Below, piece after piece: positions 9,701 to 19,400 of a DNA stretch of 64,000 bases. The DNA comes from Bacteroidota bacterium (GTDB lineage Bacteria; Bacteroidota; Bacteroidia; AKYH767-A; OLB10): the NCBI GenBank assembly GCA_016713525.1, contig JADJOZ010000003.1, forward strand, positions 62,001 through 126,000, written 5' to 3'. The notes under the pieces are model-generated. The model was not told the DNA's origin and made no database searches. It saw only the letters and a list, made by a program, of their open reading frames with translations. A program made the position numbers and the translations under genes. Each line of letters opens with the position of its first letter. The first letter of the stretch is position 1.

Positions 9701-12700
9701 AAGTTATGAAACGAATCCACAATTCCTTGCTCCAAATGGATCAGCTTTCATTGGTGATCTTCACATTAACCCTTCTATTGGAACTTTGGTTGAACAAACC
9801 GGTGCTACTATTGCTTCTGTAACAGAAGATTTCGACGGACAAATCCGTGCATCGCTTTCACCAAATGATATTGGTGCTGATGCAGGTAACTTTATCAGTC
9901 TTGCATGTACCGGAACCCCAACAGGTGGTACCCCAACAATCTCTCAATCTTCAATTTGTGCAGGTAATTCTGTGACATTATCCTTGTCAGGGTTCACTAA
10001 TCTGCCAGGTATTACCTTCCAGTGGCAGGAATCTGCTACTTCTGGTGGACCTTATGCGAACGTAACAGGTGGTACAGGAGCAACAACAGGATCTTATATA
10101 ACTCCATTGTTATCTAACACTACCTATTATATATGTGAAGTAACCTGTACAGGAAGCGGATTATCAGCTCCTTCAACTGAAGCGTTTGTTACCGTAAATA
10201 ATCCTCAAATCCTTACAACTACGCCAGCGTCAATTTGCGGAACAGGCTCTGCAGCCCTTCAGGCAACTGCTACTCCAGGCGCTACCATTAACTGGTACAC
10301 GGCTCCAACTGGTGGATTGCCTGTAGGAACAGGAGGTACATTTAATACTCCTACTATTTCTGCTACTACGAATTACTACACTTCAGCTGCTGTAGGTGGA
10401 ATTGGTAATACGCCTGTACCGGGAGGTAATACCTGGAATCAATATACAACTGTTGGTTCATTCCAGACCTCAACTATTTCAGGTGCAAGTATGGTATTTG
10501 ATGTGTTGCAACCTTTAACACTTGCTTCTATCGATTTCTATCCTGCTGCAGCAATAGGTTCACCATATACCATTGAAGTACGTCAGGGATCTGGAACCGG
10601 AACATTGGTTGCGACTTACTCAGGTGTTACAACTGTTCAGAACGTAACCACTCCTTCGGTAGCTCAAACTGCAAACGTAAACTGGACACTTCCTGTTGGA
10701 ACTAACTATGTAATTGGTTTCGCTGTGAACCCAAATACATGGAGAGGTAACATTACCAACTTCCCATATCCATTTACATTACCGGGTTATTTCAATATCC
10801 AGGGATCATCATTTGGAACTTCCCCTGGTACTACTTTAATTTATCAATATTACTTGTATAACTTTATAGTCAATGCAGGATGCGAAAGCGGAAGAACTGC
10901 GGTAACAGCTACTGTTACAACTCCTCCTCCAACAACAATAACTTCTGCAAGAACAATTGCTTGTAATGATGAAGTTGTTGCAATTTCTGAAACCAGTGGA
11001 AATTACACTTCTACAACATGGACACCTACCAGTGTATTATATACTAATGCCGGTGGAACATCACCATACTCAGGAGGTAACAACCCGAATGTATTCCTGC
11101 GATCAACAACACCGGGTAATGTTGATGTAATTCTGACAGCAACCGATGGAATATGTACTGAAGTAGATACTGTTACTGTATTTATCCAACCGGCAGCTGC
11201 AACAGTTTCATCAACACCATCTGACCTTTGCGTAAGTGGTTCTGTAGTTGTGAATTTAACTCCATCCGGACCATATGCAGCAAACACCATTCAATGGCAG
11301 AACTCACTCACGGGTTCAGGCTATGCGAATATCGGCGGTGCTACAGCTAACAGCTATACCACACCAGTGTTGACCTCATCAACATTCTATCAGGCAGAAG
11401 TAAGAAATTCAAACAACGATTTGTGTTTCACTTCTACTCCATATGAAGTGGTTGTAAATAACCCTCAATTGTTAACCACTACTCCTGGCTCACGATGCGG
11501 AGCAGGTACAGTTGATCTTGCTGCATCCGCTTCTACAGGTGCTTCCATCAACTGGTATGCCAGCGCAACCGGCGGTGCTCCAATCGGAACAGGAACTACC
11601 TTCACCACACCTGTTATTACAACCACAACTGATTTCTATGCTGCTGCCAGTAATGGCGGTTCTACACTTCAGGGTGGTAAGCCTTCTACAAACGGTGCGG
11701 ATGGGACTAACACCCTGGGCGGAATTTACTTCACTGCAAATCAGGCTTTCACTTTAAATTCTGTTGTGATGTACCCTACAGCTGCCGGAACAAACACTAT
11801 CGTATTGTATGCCGGTTCAGTTACTACAGGTACACCAATATATACACTCAATCATACATTCACTGGTGCTGCTCCTACAGGTGTAACGGTTCCTATCAAC
11901 TGGGCTATTACTCCAGGTAACTACACCTTGTACCAATCAGTAAGCGGTGCTGCTTGTTGGAGAGATTTCAGCGGCGGAACTTCGGTACCAGCAACTGTTT
12001 ATCCTTATTATATTGGTACTGCTTGTACTTTAACTGACGCAACACTTGCTGGTTATACTTATTTCTTCTACAACTGGACAATTACTACAGGTTGTGAAGG
12101 AAGTCGTACAGCTGTTACTGCAACTGTTAACACTTCACCAGCTATTACTGCTGTTAGTGGTGCAAGTACGGTGTGTAATGGTAACTCAACTACTGTAAGT
12201 GTTTCAAGCTCTAACGATCCTGACTACACATACTCATGGACATCAGCTCCTGCAGGCTTCACAGCATCAGGCCCTGGTCCGCATACGGTAACACCAACAG
12301 CTGCCTCTACCGTTTATACAGTTCAGGCAATTGATAATACAGCCGGTCCATTTATGGGTTGCGGTGCACTCAGCACCGTGACTGTTTTAACATCTACAAA
12401 CAGTCTCACTGCAACAGCCTCATCAACACCAGCCACAGTTTGTGAAGGTCAGGATGCTCAATTGAATGTTAGTGCAAGTACAGGAGGAATTCAATATTCA
12501 ATGTCAACCCTTACTGGTCTAACATATACGCCACTTTCTGGTGGGGGTATTACAACAATTAATACCACCGCACAACTGCTCACTGGAATGGGATCAACCA
12601 ATCAGGATGATGGCGGTGTGGTTGTAACACTTCCTTTTACTTTTAACTACAATGGAAATTCATTTACCCAAATGAGTTTCTGTACTAATGGTTGGGTAGG

Positions 12701-15700
12701 AGCCGGTGACCAGGGAACAATAGATGCAGTTAATATGCGTGTGCCTGCAAACTTTTATACTTCCACTATTCCGAACAATACTATTGCAGCCTGGTTTAGA
12801 GATATGGGTGGTAACTTCCCTACAGGAATAGGTTCGATGCGCCACGGATTAATTGGAACGGATGTGTATGCATTCCAATGGGACAATGCTGTTGGTAGCG
12901 GATTTAGTGATGGTTCTACAATACTTACTTCGTTCCAAATTAACATTCATGGCCCTGCTTCGGCAACACCAGGTGTAATTGATTTGATTTATGGACCAGC
13001 TGTTGGAACTATCGCAACACTTGCAGCTATCGGTATTGAAAATGCAATTGGTGGTACGAACAACTATTTGAATGCCCTTACTGGTAATGGAACTTCTACT
13101 ACTGCTTCAAGTGCTTGGCCTGGAAATGGAAACGGTTATCGTTTCACACCGCTTCCTCCTGGTGGCTTGAATTACGATTGGTCAGCAAACAGTACCTTCC
13201 TTACTTCAACCAGTATTGCAAACCCACTCGCTGAAAATGTTACCAGCACTCAGAATTATTCAGTTCTGGTAACTCAAACAAGCACGGGCTGTACCAAAAC
13301 TGCAAACGTAACATTGAACGTGTCTCCACTTCCTGAACCTCTTATCGGCAGCAATGCTCCTGTTTGTCAGGGACAAGACATCAATTTGTTTGGTTCTAAT
13401 ACAGCTTCAGGACAAACTTCAGGCAACAGCTTCTCTTGGACCGGGCCAAACGGATTCCTTTCAGGATCTCAAAATCCTACTGTTACCGGAGTCACTACTG
13501 CCAGTGTAGGGTATTATGTTTTGACAGTTCAAAATAGTTTTGGATGTTCTGAGGTGGACTCTATTAATGTTCAGTTATTCGATAGTCCGGCCCTGAATAT
13601 CCTAAGCCAAACAAACGTAGTTTGCAACGACGCCTTAACCGGAGCATATACGATTGAAGTTACCAATCCAATACCATTTGGAAACTACCTGTACAACGAT
13701 GGTACTACCGTTAACTTCGACGGTGTTTTCACCGGTGTAGGAGCAGGTCTTTATAACGTAGAAGTAACTGATGATAACTCTTGTTCAACTACCATTCCAG
13801 TAACAATCACGGAGCCTGATCCAACTACTACTGCTAATGCAGGAACAGATCAATCTTCTTGTTTAGGAAATACCGCCACTTTAGCCGGTAATGCCGCTTT
13901 GGTAGGAACAGGAAGCTGGACAGTAACTGCAGGAGGAGCAACGGTCACCGACCCATCTGATCCTAATAGTACGGTAACAGGATTAACAGCAGGTTTAAAT
14001 ACCTTCCGCTGGACAATCGACAATGCCCTTTGTGCAAACAGCAACTTCGATGAAGTAGACATCACTACCAATGTATTGCCAACGGCATCGATCAGTGGCA
14101 CCACCGAAATCTGTAATGGAAACTCCACTACATTAACGGTAGTGTTTACAGGCACGGCACCTTATACGTATTCGTATAGCAATGGTGTAACGACCTTCGG
14201 ACCGTTCACTACCAGCAATACAACAGAGAATATTACGGTAGCACCAACTGCAACCAGAACGTATACGATAACTGCGATCGATGATTCGAACTGTCCGGGA
14301 ACACCATCGGGTAGTGCAGTAGTAACGGTAACACAGGCACCACCTGCTAACTCGGTATTTATTGTATCCTCACCAGCCACAGGCTGCGTGGGTAATGCAG
14401 CGGTAGTAAACGTTAACCCGGTCATAGGAGCAACACTTTATACCTGGACGGTATTCCCTAACACGCTGATCAATGGTCAGTCGGGAGGCGTTGCCACCAC
14501 CACGGTACCAACAGCAACCTTCACCTTAGGCACTTTGCCAGCGAATGAATCGGGCTGGGATATCTGCGTAACAGCATCCAATGCTTGTGGACAAACCAAT
14601 ACCAAGTGTCTGACTATCCGCGGCGCGTTAAGCACCCCGGCAGTAATCAGCGGCACCACGGTAGCCTGTGCCAGCAGCAGTGGCACCTACAGTACAGGTA
14701 CAGTAGCAGGAGCATCAGGCTATAGCTGGACAGGAACCAATGGAATCACTTTCAGTGGCAGCGGCACAAGCATCACGGCGAACTTCCCATCGGGCTTTAC
14801 CAGTGGACAGATTTGTGTGGCAGCTACGTTATCGTGCGGCTACACGGGTCCACAGCGCTGCATCACGGTAACCAGTTCGGTAAGTCAGCTTGGCTTAATG
14901 AGTGGCCCATTTGCAGTATGTCCCGGTCAAAGCGGCCTGGTATTTAGTGTACCAGCCAATTCAGGACTATCTTCTTATACCTGGACAGCCCCATCGGGCG
15001 TAACCATTACTTCGGGACAAGGAACCAACTCGGTAACAGTGAGTGTGGCTCCTGGCTTTAACCTGGGAAGTATGTGCGTAACGGGTACATCGAACTGCGG
15101 TATTGTATCGGCAGCCCGTTGTAAAACAGTTAGCAGCACCTTACCACTTACCCCTGGCAATATCTCGGGAGCAAGTACAGGAGTGTGTAATCAAACAATC
15201 ACCTACTCGGTACCTGCCTTAAGTGGCGTAACTTCCTATAACTGGACCGCCCCAATAGGCGCAACAGTAGTATCAGGACAAGGAACCAATACGGTTGATA
15301 TCAGTTACCCTAATGGATTCAGCAATGGCCAATTGTGTGTAACGGCTCAGAATGGTTGCGGAATCAGTGCAGCACGTTGCATCAATATCAAAGGTGTACC
15401 GGCTTCACCGGGAGTGATCTCAGGACCAATAACAGTATGTACCGGCGAGCAAGGCTTAACCTATAGCATAGCTGCCATGTTTGGTGCAAGCAGTTACACT
15501 TGGGTAGTACCTGCAGGCTCGAGCATCATTGCCGGTCAGGGAACAGCGAGTATCATTGTAGACTGGGGAACTACAAGCGGACTGGTAACGGTAACAGCAA
15601 CTAACAGTTGTGGCGTATCAGGAACCAGAACACTGAATGTGATCGTAAACTGTAAGCTGTCAGGAAATGAAATTCCGGGTGTATTGGTGAATGCGTATCC

Positions 15701-15890
15701 AAATCCGGTAGCAAGTGAACTGACCGTAGAGGTAAGCTCAGAAAAGGCGAATGACTATGCACTGGAGCTGACCGATGTATCGGGACGCGTAGTGTATAGC
15801 GGACAAATGAACACAACAGGTGGTATGAAAACAACCACAGTAGATGTAAGTACATTGTCAAAAGGCATGTATATGCTTACCGTTCAGTAA
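6735..15890 (+). CDS. Locus B, main segment: giant beta-helix/Ig-like T9SS type A surface protein
   Basis: Continuation of locus B; the frame is open upstream to about 6627, so 6735 is not a true start. Order: rest of the head (to 7095); FN3-like domain (about 7100-7445); parallel beta-helix (about 7456-9893, with IDGRPGG, many NN turns and the closing DIGADAG motif); Ig-like and Ig_7-type domains (GATINWY...GGxPxGTG); two lectin-like beta-sandwiches (about 10400-10860 and 11660-12090), each closed by GCE-S-RTAVTATV; a second copy of the head (about 12490-13155); then the shared cassette from 13593. The type A sorting tail begins NAYPNPVASELTVEV at 15690. It is cut short: a 2-bp loss relative to the paralogs near 15884 (gttcagtaatg against gttcgcagtaatg) creates a stop after LSKGMYMLTVQ, while the paralogs add 13 to 14 more residues. 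The ancestral stop is at 15928-15930. The protein is secreted; an adhesin or matrix role is inferred. Confidence 0.9.
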   Translation: MGANFGVGFPGEMVHGSVGTDIYAFEWKNAVGSSFSNTTTNLINFQIVLYGPASSNPGRVEYFYGSTAGTTAFGAAIGMEDAVGGSGRFLNALNGSTTVSSTSTAWPGNGNGFRFTPFSPCVAPVDQASALAFGTITTGAIAASFTAAPSVPSGYLVVAYPTGSAVTNPVDANAYIVNQTLGLGKVISVGTSVSFNATGLLPNQGYDFYVYTYSSTLCSFAPAYNTASPLTGTATTNACGGPAAGTYSIPTDYATLTAALTDINTNGMLGSVILELEPGYTSGAETFPLTISQSACINVFSTLTIRPQAGATGLSIAGGNAGPTIDLNGADYVTIDGRPGGVGTSSQLSISNSTTTGVAIRLYNDASNNTLTYCDLQGSNVSGAPSLVTLGGVVYMGGADAVFLLGNDNNTISNCNIHGYLATTPAFGIAAIGTTTGLASTFNENNTVTNCDIYDYFLATGASGGIKVDVGNTGWNITNNSLYQTATRTITTAGATHRGMWITPNTGSLTDRANNFNVSNNYIGGSASLAGGSPYTVTSTTTAIMYGMDMSVGLGTATSVQGNTISNIAFTSTATGTPSFAAMSTVNGNVNIGTVTGNTIGSGTSTGAIVLNMNGSLGISFGIRLNGGTTTVLNASNNTIGGITINTAAATVHNFNGIFCNGGTTTNVTINNNLIGSLTTANSINMPIATTSTSAQAINGIFISSGPSVSAVTNNTIANLNSNYNSTSTSSFVRGIAVTTSITTVTGNTVRNLTYGGLGTGSGISSGLVGIGVSASTGANTVSNNTIHTLKLTSSTATTQKIEITGMFIGGGAFSNVVARNSIHSLSLAANDTAAVITGIDNGAGTVTFANNMIRLGIDENGTPVTTGCIIRGITKGNSASCNFWHNSVYIGGSGVTNGVAGSLRQSYAFVRGTNGTADDVRNNIFSNQRSNAGATGATHYAIRLASGTSGLVLNNNVYYFTGNGGVFGYNGAANVPNYAAGWAGGDLLSYETNPQFLAPNGSAFIGDLHINPSIGTLVEQTGATIASVTEDFDGQIRASLSPNDIGADAGNFISLACTGTPTGGTPTISQSSICAGNSVTLSLSGFTNLPGITFQWQESATSGGPYANVTGGTGATTGSYITPLLSNTTYYICEVTCTGSGLSAPSTEAFVTVNNPQILTTTPASICGTGSAALQATATPGATINWYTAPTGGLPVGTGGTFNTPTISATTNYYTSAAVGGIGNTPVPGGNTWNQYTTVGSFQTSTISGASMVFDVLQPLTLASIDFYPAAAIGSPYTIEVRQGSGTGTLVATYSGVTTVQNVTTPSVAQTANVNWTLPVGTNYVIGFAVNPNTWRGNITNFPYPFTLPGYFNIQGSSFGTSPGTTLIYQYYLYNFIVNAGCESGRTAVTATVTTPPPTTITSARTIACNDEVVAISETSGNYTSTTWTPTSVLYTNAGGTSPYSGGNNPNVFLRSTTPGNVDVILTATDGICTEVDTVTVFIQPAAATVSSTPSDLCVSGSVVVNLTPSGPYAANTIQWQNSLTGSGYANIGGATANSYTTPVLTSSTFYQAEVRNSNNDLCFTSTPYEVVVNNPQLLTTTPGSRCGAGTVDLAASASTGASINWYASATGGAPIGTGTTFTTPVITTTTDFYAAASNGGSTLQGGKPSTNGADGTNTLGGIYFTANQAFTLNSVVMYPTAAGTNTIVLYAGSVTTGTPIYTLNHTFTGAAPTGVTVPINWAITPGNYTLYQSVSGAACWRDFSGGTSVPATVYPYYIGTACTLTDATLAGYTYFFYNWTITTGCEGSRTAVTATVNTSPAITAVSGASTVCNGNSTTVSVSSSNDPDYTYSWTSAPAGFTASGPGPHTVTPTAASTVYTVQAIDNTAGPFMGCGALSTVTVLTSTNSLTATASSTPATVCEGQDAQLNVSASTGGIQYSMSTLTGLTYTPLSGGGITTINTTAQLLTGMGSTNQDDGGVVVTLPFTFNYNGNSFTQMSFCTNGWVGAGDQGTIDAVNMRVPANFYTSTIPNNTIAAWFRDMGGNFPTGIGSMRHGLIGTDVYAFQWDNAVGSGFSDGSTILTSFQINIHGPASATPGVIDLIYGPAVGTIATLAAIGIENAIGGTNNYLNALTGNGTSTTASSAWPGNGNGYRFTPLPPGGLNYDWSANSTFLTSTSIANPLAENVTSTQNYSVLVTQTSTGCTKTANVTLNVSPLPEPLIGSNAPVCQGQDINLFGSNTASGQTSGNSFSWTGPNGFLSGSQNPTVTGVTTASVGYYVLTVQNSFGCSEVDSINVQLFDSPALNILSQTNVVCNDALTGAYTIEVTNPIPFGNYLYNDGTTVNFDGVFTGVGAGLYNVEVTDDNSCSTTIPVTITEPDPTTTANAGTDQSSCLGNTATLAGNAALVGTGSWTVTAGGATVTDPSDPNSTVTGLTAGLNTFRWTIDNALCANSNFDEVDITTNVLPTASISGTTEICNGNSTTLTVVFTGTAPYTYSYSNGVTTFGPFTTSNTTENITVAPTATRTYTITAIDDSNCPGTPSGSAVVTVTQAPPANSVFIVSSPATGCVGNAAVVNVNPVIGATLYTWTVFPNTLINGQSGGVATTTVPTATFTLGTLPANESGWDICVTASNACGQTNTKCLTIRGALSTPAVISGTTVACASSSGTYSTGTVAGASGYSWTGTNGITFSGSGTSITANFPSGFTSGQICVAATLSCGYTGPQRCITVTSSVSQLGLMSGPFAVCPGQSGLVFSVPANSGLSSYTWTAPSGVTITSGQGTNSVTVSVAPGFNLGSMCVTGTSNCGIVSAARCKTVSSTLPLTPGNISGASTGVCNQTITYSVPALSGVTSYNWTAPIGATVVSGQGTNTVDISYPNGFSNGQLCVTAQNGCGISAARCINIKGVPASPGVISGPITVCTGEQGLTYSIAAMFGASSYTWVVPAGSSIIAGQGTASIIVDWGTTSGLVTVTATNSCGVSGTRTLNVIVNCKLSGNEIPGVLVNAYPNPVASELTVEVSSEKANDYALELTDVSGRVVYSGQMNTTGGMKTTTVDVSTLSKGMYMLTVQ

Positions 15891-15930
15891 TGATGGATTT
15901 ACCAATCAGATTCGTATTGCGGTACAATAA
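13593..15930 (+). repeat. Constant 3' cassette, copy 1 (locus B)
   Basis: 2338 bp, near identical to the ends of loci C-G. It encodes in order a SprB-like repeat (NILSQTN ... VTDDNSC ... ITEPD), a PKD-like unit (AGTDQSSCLGN ... NTFRWTIDNA), an Ig-like unit (TASISGTTEICNGNST), a further Ig-like unit, four similar roughly 80-residue units (each opening I/MSG...C and containing Y-x-W), and the type A tail. It is 2 bp shorter than copies 2 and 3 because of the deletion near 15884. Confidence 0.93.
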
Positions 15931-15970
15931 ATAAAAATTAAGTAAGGTGATTCCATCACAGGAATCTGTC

Positions 15971-16002
15971 AAAAGCCCTCATCTTCGGATGGGGGCTTTT
16001 TT
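15971..16002 (+). terminator. cUUCGg terminator of locus B (family type)
   Basis: Stem AAAAGCCC-T-CATC, TTCG loop, GATG-G-GGGC-TTTT followed by Ts. The loop is the extra-stable C(UUCG)G tetraloop. A small hairpin gattcc/ggaatc (15949-15966) precedes it. The same pair of structures follows loci D, E and G. Confidence 0.9.
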
Positions 16003-16093
16003 ATTTTACTGGTAATTAGTTTGATAACTTTAATAGTTGTGTTATAAGTTATTTTCTCTATTTTAATATGATATTTCATGTAGCATGTAAATG

Positions 16094-16112
16094 ATATTAT
16101 TTGTAACTTTAG
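16094..16112 (+). promoter_or_regulatory. Upstream element shared with locus G (candidate promoter)
   Basis: ATATTATTTGTAACTTTAG lies 83 bp before the ATG. Locus G has ATATTATTTGTACTTTAG 79 bp before its ATG, in otherwise poorly matching upstream DNA. It contains TAACTTTA, resembling the Bacteroidetes -7 box TAnnTTTG, but I see no clear TTG -33 box at the right distance. Confidence 0.3.
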
Positions 16113-16160
16113 CAAACAATTTATGTGCAAAAGGAATTCATGTTAGTTGCACATTAGAAT

Positions 16161-16195
16161 AACCACTACACTAACCCCTAATTAAATAATTTACT
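16161..16195 (+). promoter_or_regulatory. C/A-rich leader upstream of locus C start
   Basis: Contains aaccactacactaaccccta, then an A/T spacer, then ATG. It has the same CTAACC character as the leaders of B, F and G and no Shine-Dalgarno stretch. Confidence 0.4.
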
Positions 16196-16492
16196 ATGAG
16201 CACAAAATTTGCTATCATGCGAAGTCGGTCTCTCGTTTTCGCAAAATTGAAAGTATTCGTCTTAGTTATGCTTTTAAGTATAACTAATTCAGATGTGTTT
16301 TCACAAGCGGCAAGCTATAATCTTAGCTATGCAACCAATGTAACCGCATATCCCGGATCATTGAACACTGAAACGGATGCAACAACAACCGGATGGACAC
16401 TAATTGCAGGTACAACCGGAGCCATCAGTGCTGATGTCTGGTCATCGACGGTTAGTATTCCATTTGCATTTGATTTTTCGGATCATCAGTGA
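16196..16492 (+). CDS. Locus C, N-terminal segment: signal peptide and head domain start
   Basis: Signal peptide with basic n-region, hydrophobic core FVLVMLLSI and predicted cleavage VFS|Q after residue 36. A secreted beta-rich head follows (ASYNLSYATNVTAYPGS). The frame breaks in a T5 run at 16474-16478: adding one T gives FDFFGSSVTSFKVNQGG and joins the next segment. The reconstructed gene spans 16196-25793, about 3200 codons, with three further lesions. Confidence 0.82.
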   Translation: MSTKFAIMRSRSLVFAKLKVFVLVMLLSITNSDVFSQAASYNLSYATNVTAYPGSLNTETDATTTGWTLIAGTTGAISADVWSSTVSIPFAFDFSDHQ

Positions 16493-19400
16493 CATCATTC
16501 AAAGTTAATCAGGGCGGAGTGCTCACATTTACAACCGGCGCAGTTTCACTTCCCGGCGGTAATACAGGGTTACCTGCCAGTGGACTTCCTGATATGAGCA
16601 TTGCAATGATGTGGGATGATTTTACAAACACGGCACCAACAGGTGCTGGTGATCAGGTTTATTATAAAGTGTTTGGAACAGCACCCAACAGGCAATTATG
16701 GGTTAAATATTTCTCATTTGAAATGGGAAATCCTTCCTTGAGTTTTGTTTATATGTCAGCTGTACTTGAAGAAACGACAAACAACGTTTATGTTGTTGAT
16801 ATGTATAATTTATCCAACACAGGAACTACAACTGTTGGATTACAATACAATAACACTTTTGCCGTACAGGATGCAGCATCACCAAATATTCCGCATGGTG
16901 CAATTGGCACACAAATAGCAGATAGTGATGTATGGACATTCACTCCCTTTTCTTTGTTACCATGTACAGCTCCACCCACACCAGGAACAGCGATAGCAAT
17001 ACCTTCAAGTGGTATTTGTCCAACTTCTTTGGTTTCTTTAAGTCTCTCAGGAAATTCTGTCGGATCCGGACAAACTTATCAGTGGCAAAGTTCAGCAAAT
17101 ATTGGTGGTCCTTTTGTCAATGAAGGTGGATCCTTGCTTAGTCCTGCTTCATTTATTGCGGCAACGACTACACAATATTATCGTTGTGAAGTAACATGCA
17201 GCGGAAACTCGCAATACAGCACTCCTGTTTTAGTAACAGTTAATGCCGCATTCCCGGGTGGGAATTATACTATTAACGCTGCATTGCCTACCGGAGGTAC
17301 GAACTTTCAGACCTTTAATGCTTTTGTTTCAGCATTAAATTGTGGTATTGCAGGTGCAGTGGTAGTAGATGTTGTTTTAGGTAGTGGTCCGTATAATGAG
17401 CAGGTAATATTTCCCGCAGTACTAAATACTTCTGCAACCAATACTATTACTATCAATGGAAATGGCAACACATTAACATTTGGAGCGACTGTTAGCACAG
17501 CACCATCCACATTGGAGTTAAATGGTACTGATTACATGATAATAAATAATCTGAACATTGTTGGTACAGGTGCCACTTATGCATTCGCCGGACACTTGTG
17601 GAATAATGCAGATAATAATCAGATAAATAACTGCACATTTACTGTTAATCCAAATTTATCTACTTCTGTTGTGGTTCCATTTTCAATAAGCGGATCCGTG
17701 TCATCTGCGACAACTACAGGATTATCCGGTATTAATAACGTGATTACAGGTTGTACCATGAATCATGGTTATTATGGAGCAGCTTTAGTTGGAAACAGCG
17801 CATCTCCTGCTACAGGCAACAGGATAGAAAACTGCCAGGTAAATGACCATTATCTGTATGGTATCTATTTGTCATATCAAAATGGAACAGAAGTTAAAGG
17901 TAACACCATAGAGCGCCCTACCAGAACAACGTTTTCTACTTTCTATGGAATTTATATGACCACAGCAACAACTAATTTACTTGTTCATGGAAATTCTGTT
18001 CGTAATCCAATGAATGCAGCACAAACTTCTACGACTGCAGCATATGGTATTTACGCTGTAACTGGAAGTACAGCCGGCAATGAAAACAGAGTCTATAATA
18101 ATATTGTAAGTGACTTTAAGACTAATGGAACACAATGGGGAATTTATGTTTACGGATATTATTATGTATATCACAATACCGTGGTTCTCGATAATGCTGC
18201 ATCAACTGCAGGCGAAACGCGAGGTATTTATTTGGTATCTGGAGGTACCGGAACATACATTCAGAATAATATTATTTCAATTACAAGAGGTGGAACCGGA
18301 ATAAAACATTGCCTTTACTTTGCAGTTGCTCCATCTGCATGTAACAACAACGTGCTGCATATGAATGCACCGGCCGGAACGAATTATATTGGATACCGCA
18401 CAACATCTTATGCAACATTGAGTGCATGGCAAACGGCTACCACTTACGATTTAAACAGTGTTGACGCAGACCCAATTTTAGCTGCTTTCATTCCCGGAAA
18501 TGGCTTAGTGAATGATATCGGTGTACCTGTGGGAATTCTGACAGATTTCAATGGTGCAGTTCGGTCTTTAACTACACCAGATGCGGGTGCAATTGAATTT
18601 TCTTTAGGTGGACTGGATGCTGGTATTTCCTGGGTTAGTCCACTGAGTCCAACAATCGCAGGATTAAAAACGATAACGGTTAATATTGCCAATACACAAG
18701 CACAAACGATAACCAGTTTAAATTTATCCTACAATGATGGTAGTGGTCCGGTAACTCAGAGTTTCACAGGCTTGAATATTGCAGGAGGAACGAATCAGGA
18801 CTTTAGTTTCACAACGCAATACAATCTCACAAGCAATGCAACAATTACAATTGACATAATAAGTGTAAATGGTGGAACAGATGCGATTTCATGGAATAAC
18901 ACGGATAGTTATGTGCTTTGTCTGGCACTTAGCGGTACTTATACGATAAATTCCGCGAATCCAACCGGAGGAACCAACTTCCAGACTTTTAATGATGCTG
19001 TTGCTGCTATGTCATGCGGCATTATTGGCCCGGTAGTATTTAATGTTGTTTCAGCAAGCGGTCCTTATGCAGAGCAGATAACTATACCTGCGATTGCTGG
19101 GACTTCGGCAATAAACACTATCACCTTTAACTGCAATGGTAATACCTTAACTAATGGTTTAACCACTGGAAATTATGCAACACTGAATCTGAATGGCGCT
19201 GATTATCTTATTTTTAATAACCTGATTATAACAGCTTCTGATGCAACGAATGGATTTGCAGTCCATTTAATGGGTGGGGCAAATAACAACACCTTTAGTG
19301 GATGTACCATGAATGCCAGTTTAACCGGAACAGGATCAACAACAGCCTGTATCAGTATGAGTGGCTCATTAACATCTTACAGTACAACCGGAATAAATGG

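Noticed and set aside
14162..14425. Minus-strand ORF recurring in every cassette copy (also at 24023, 35253, 40652 and, shortened, 51261 and 61800)
   Set aside because: It recurs only because the + strand DNA is duplicated; composition is that of a shadow frame, with no start context, signal or known domain.
15601..15861. Minus-strand ORF opposite the sorting tail, repeated in each gene
   Set aside because: Shadow of the conserved tail, rich in Leu/His/Ser from antisense reading, with no supporting features.
16470..16490. Programmed ribosomal frameshifting at the gene breaks
   Set aside because: The breaks have no slippery heptamer plus stimulatory structure, go in different directions, and lie at different domain positions in each gene.
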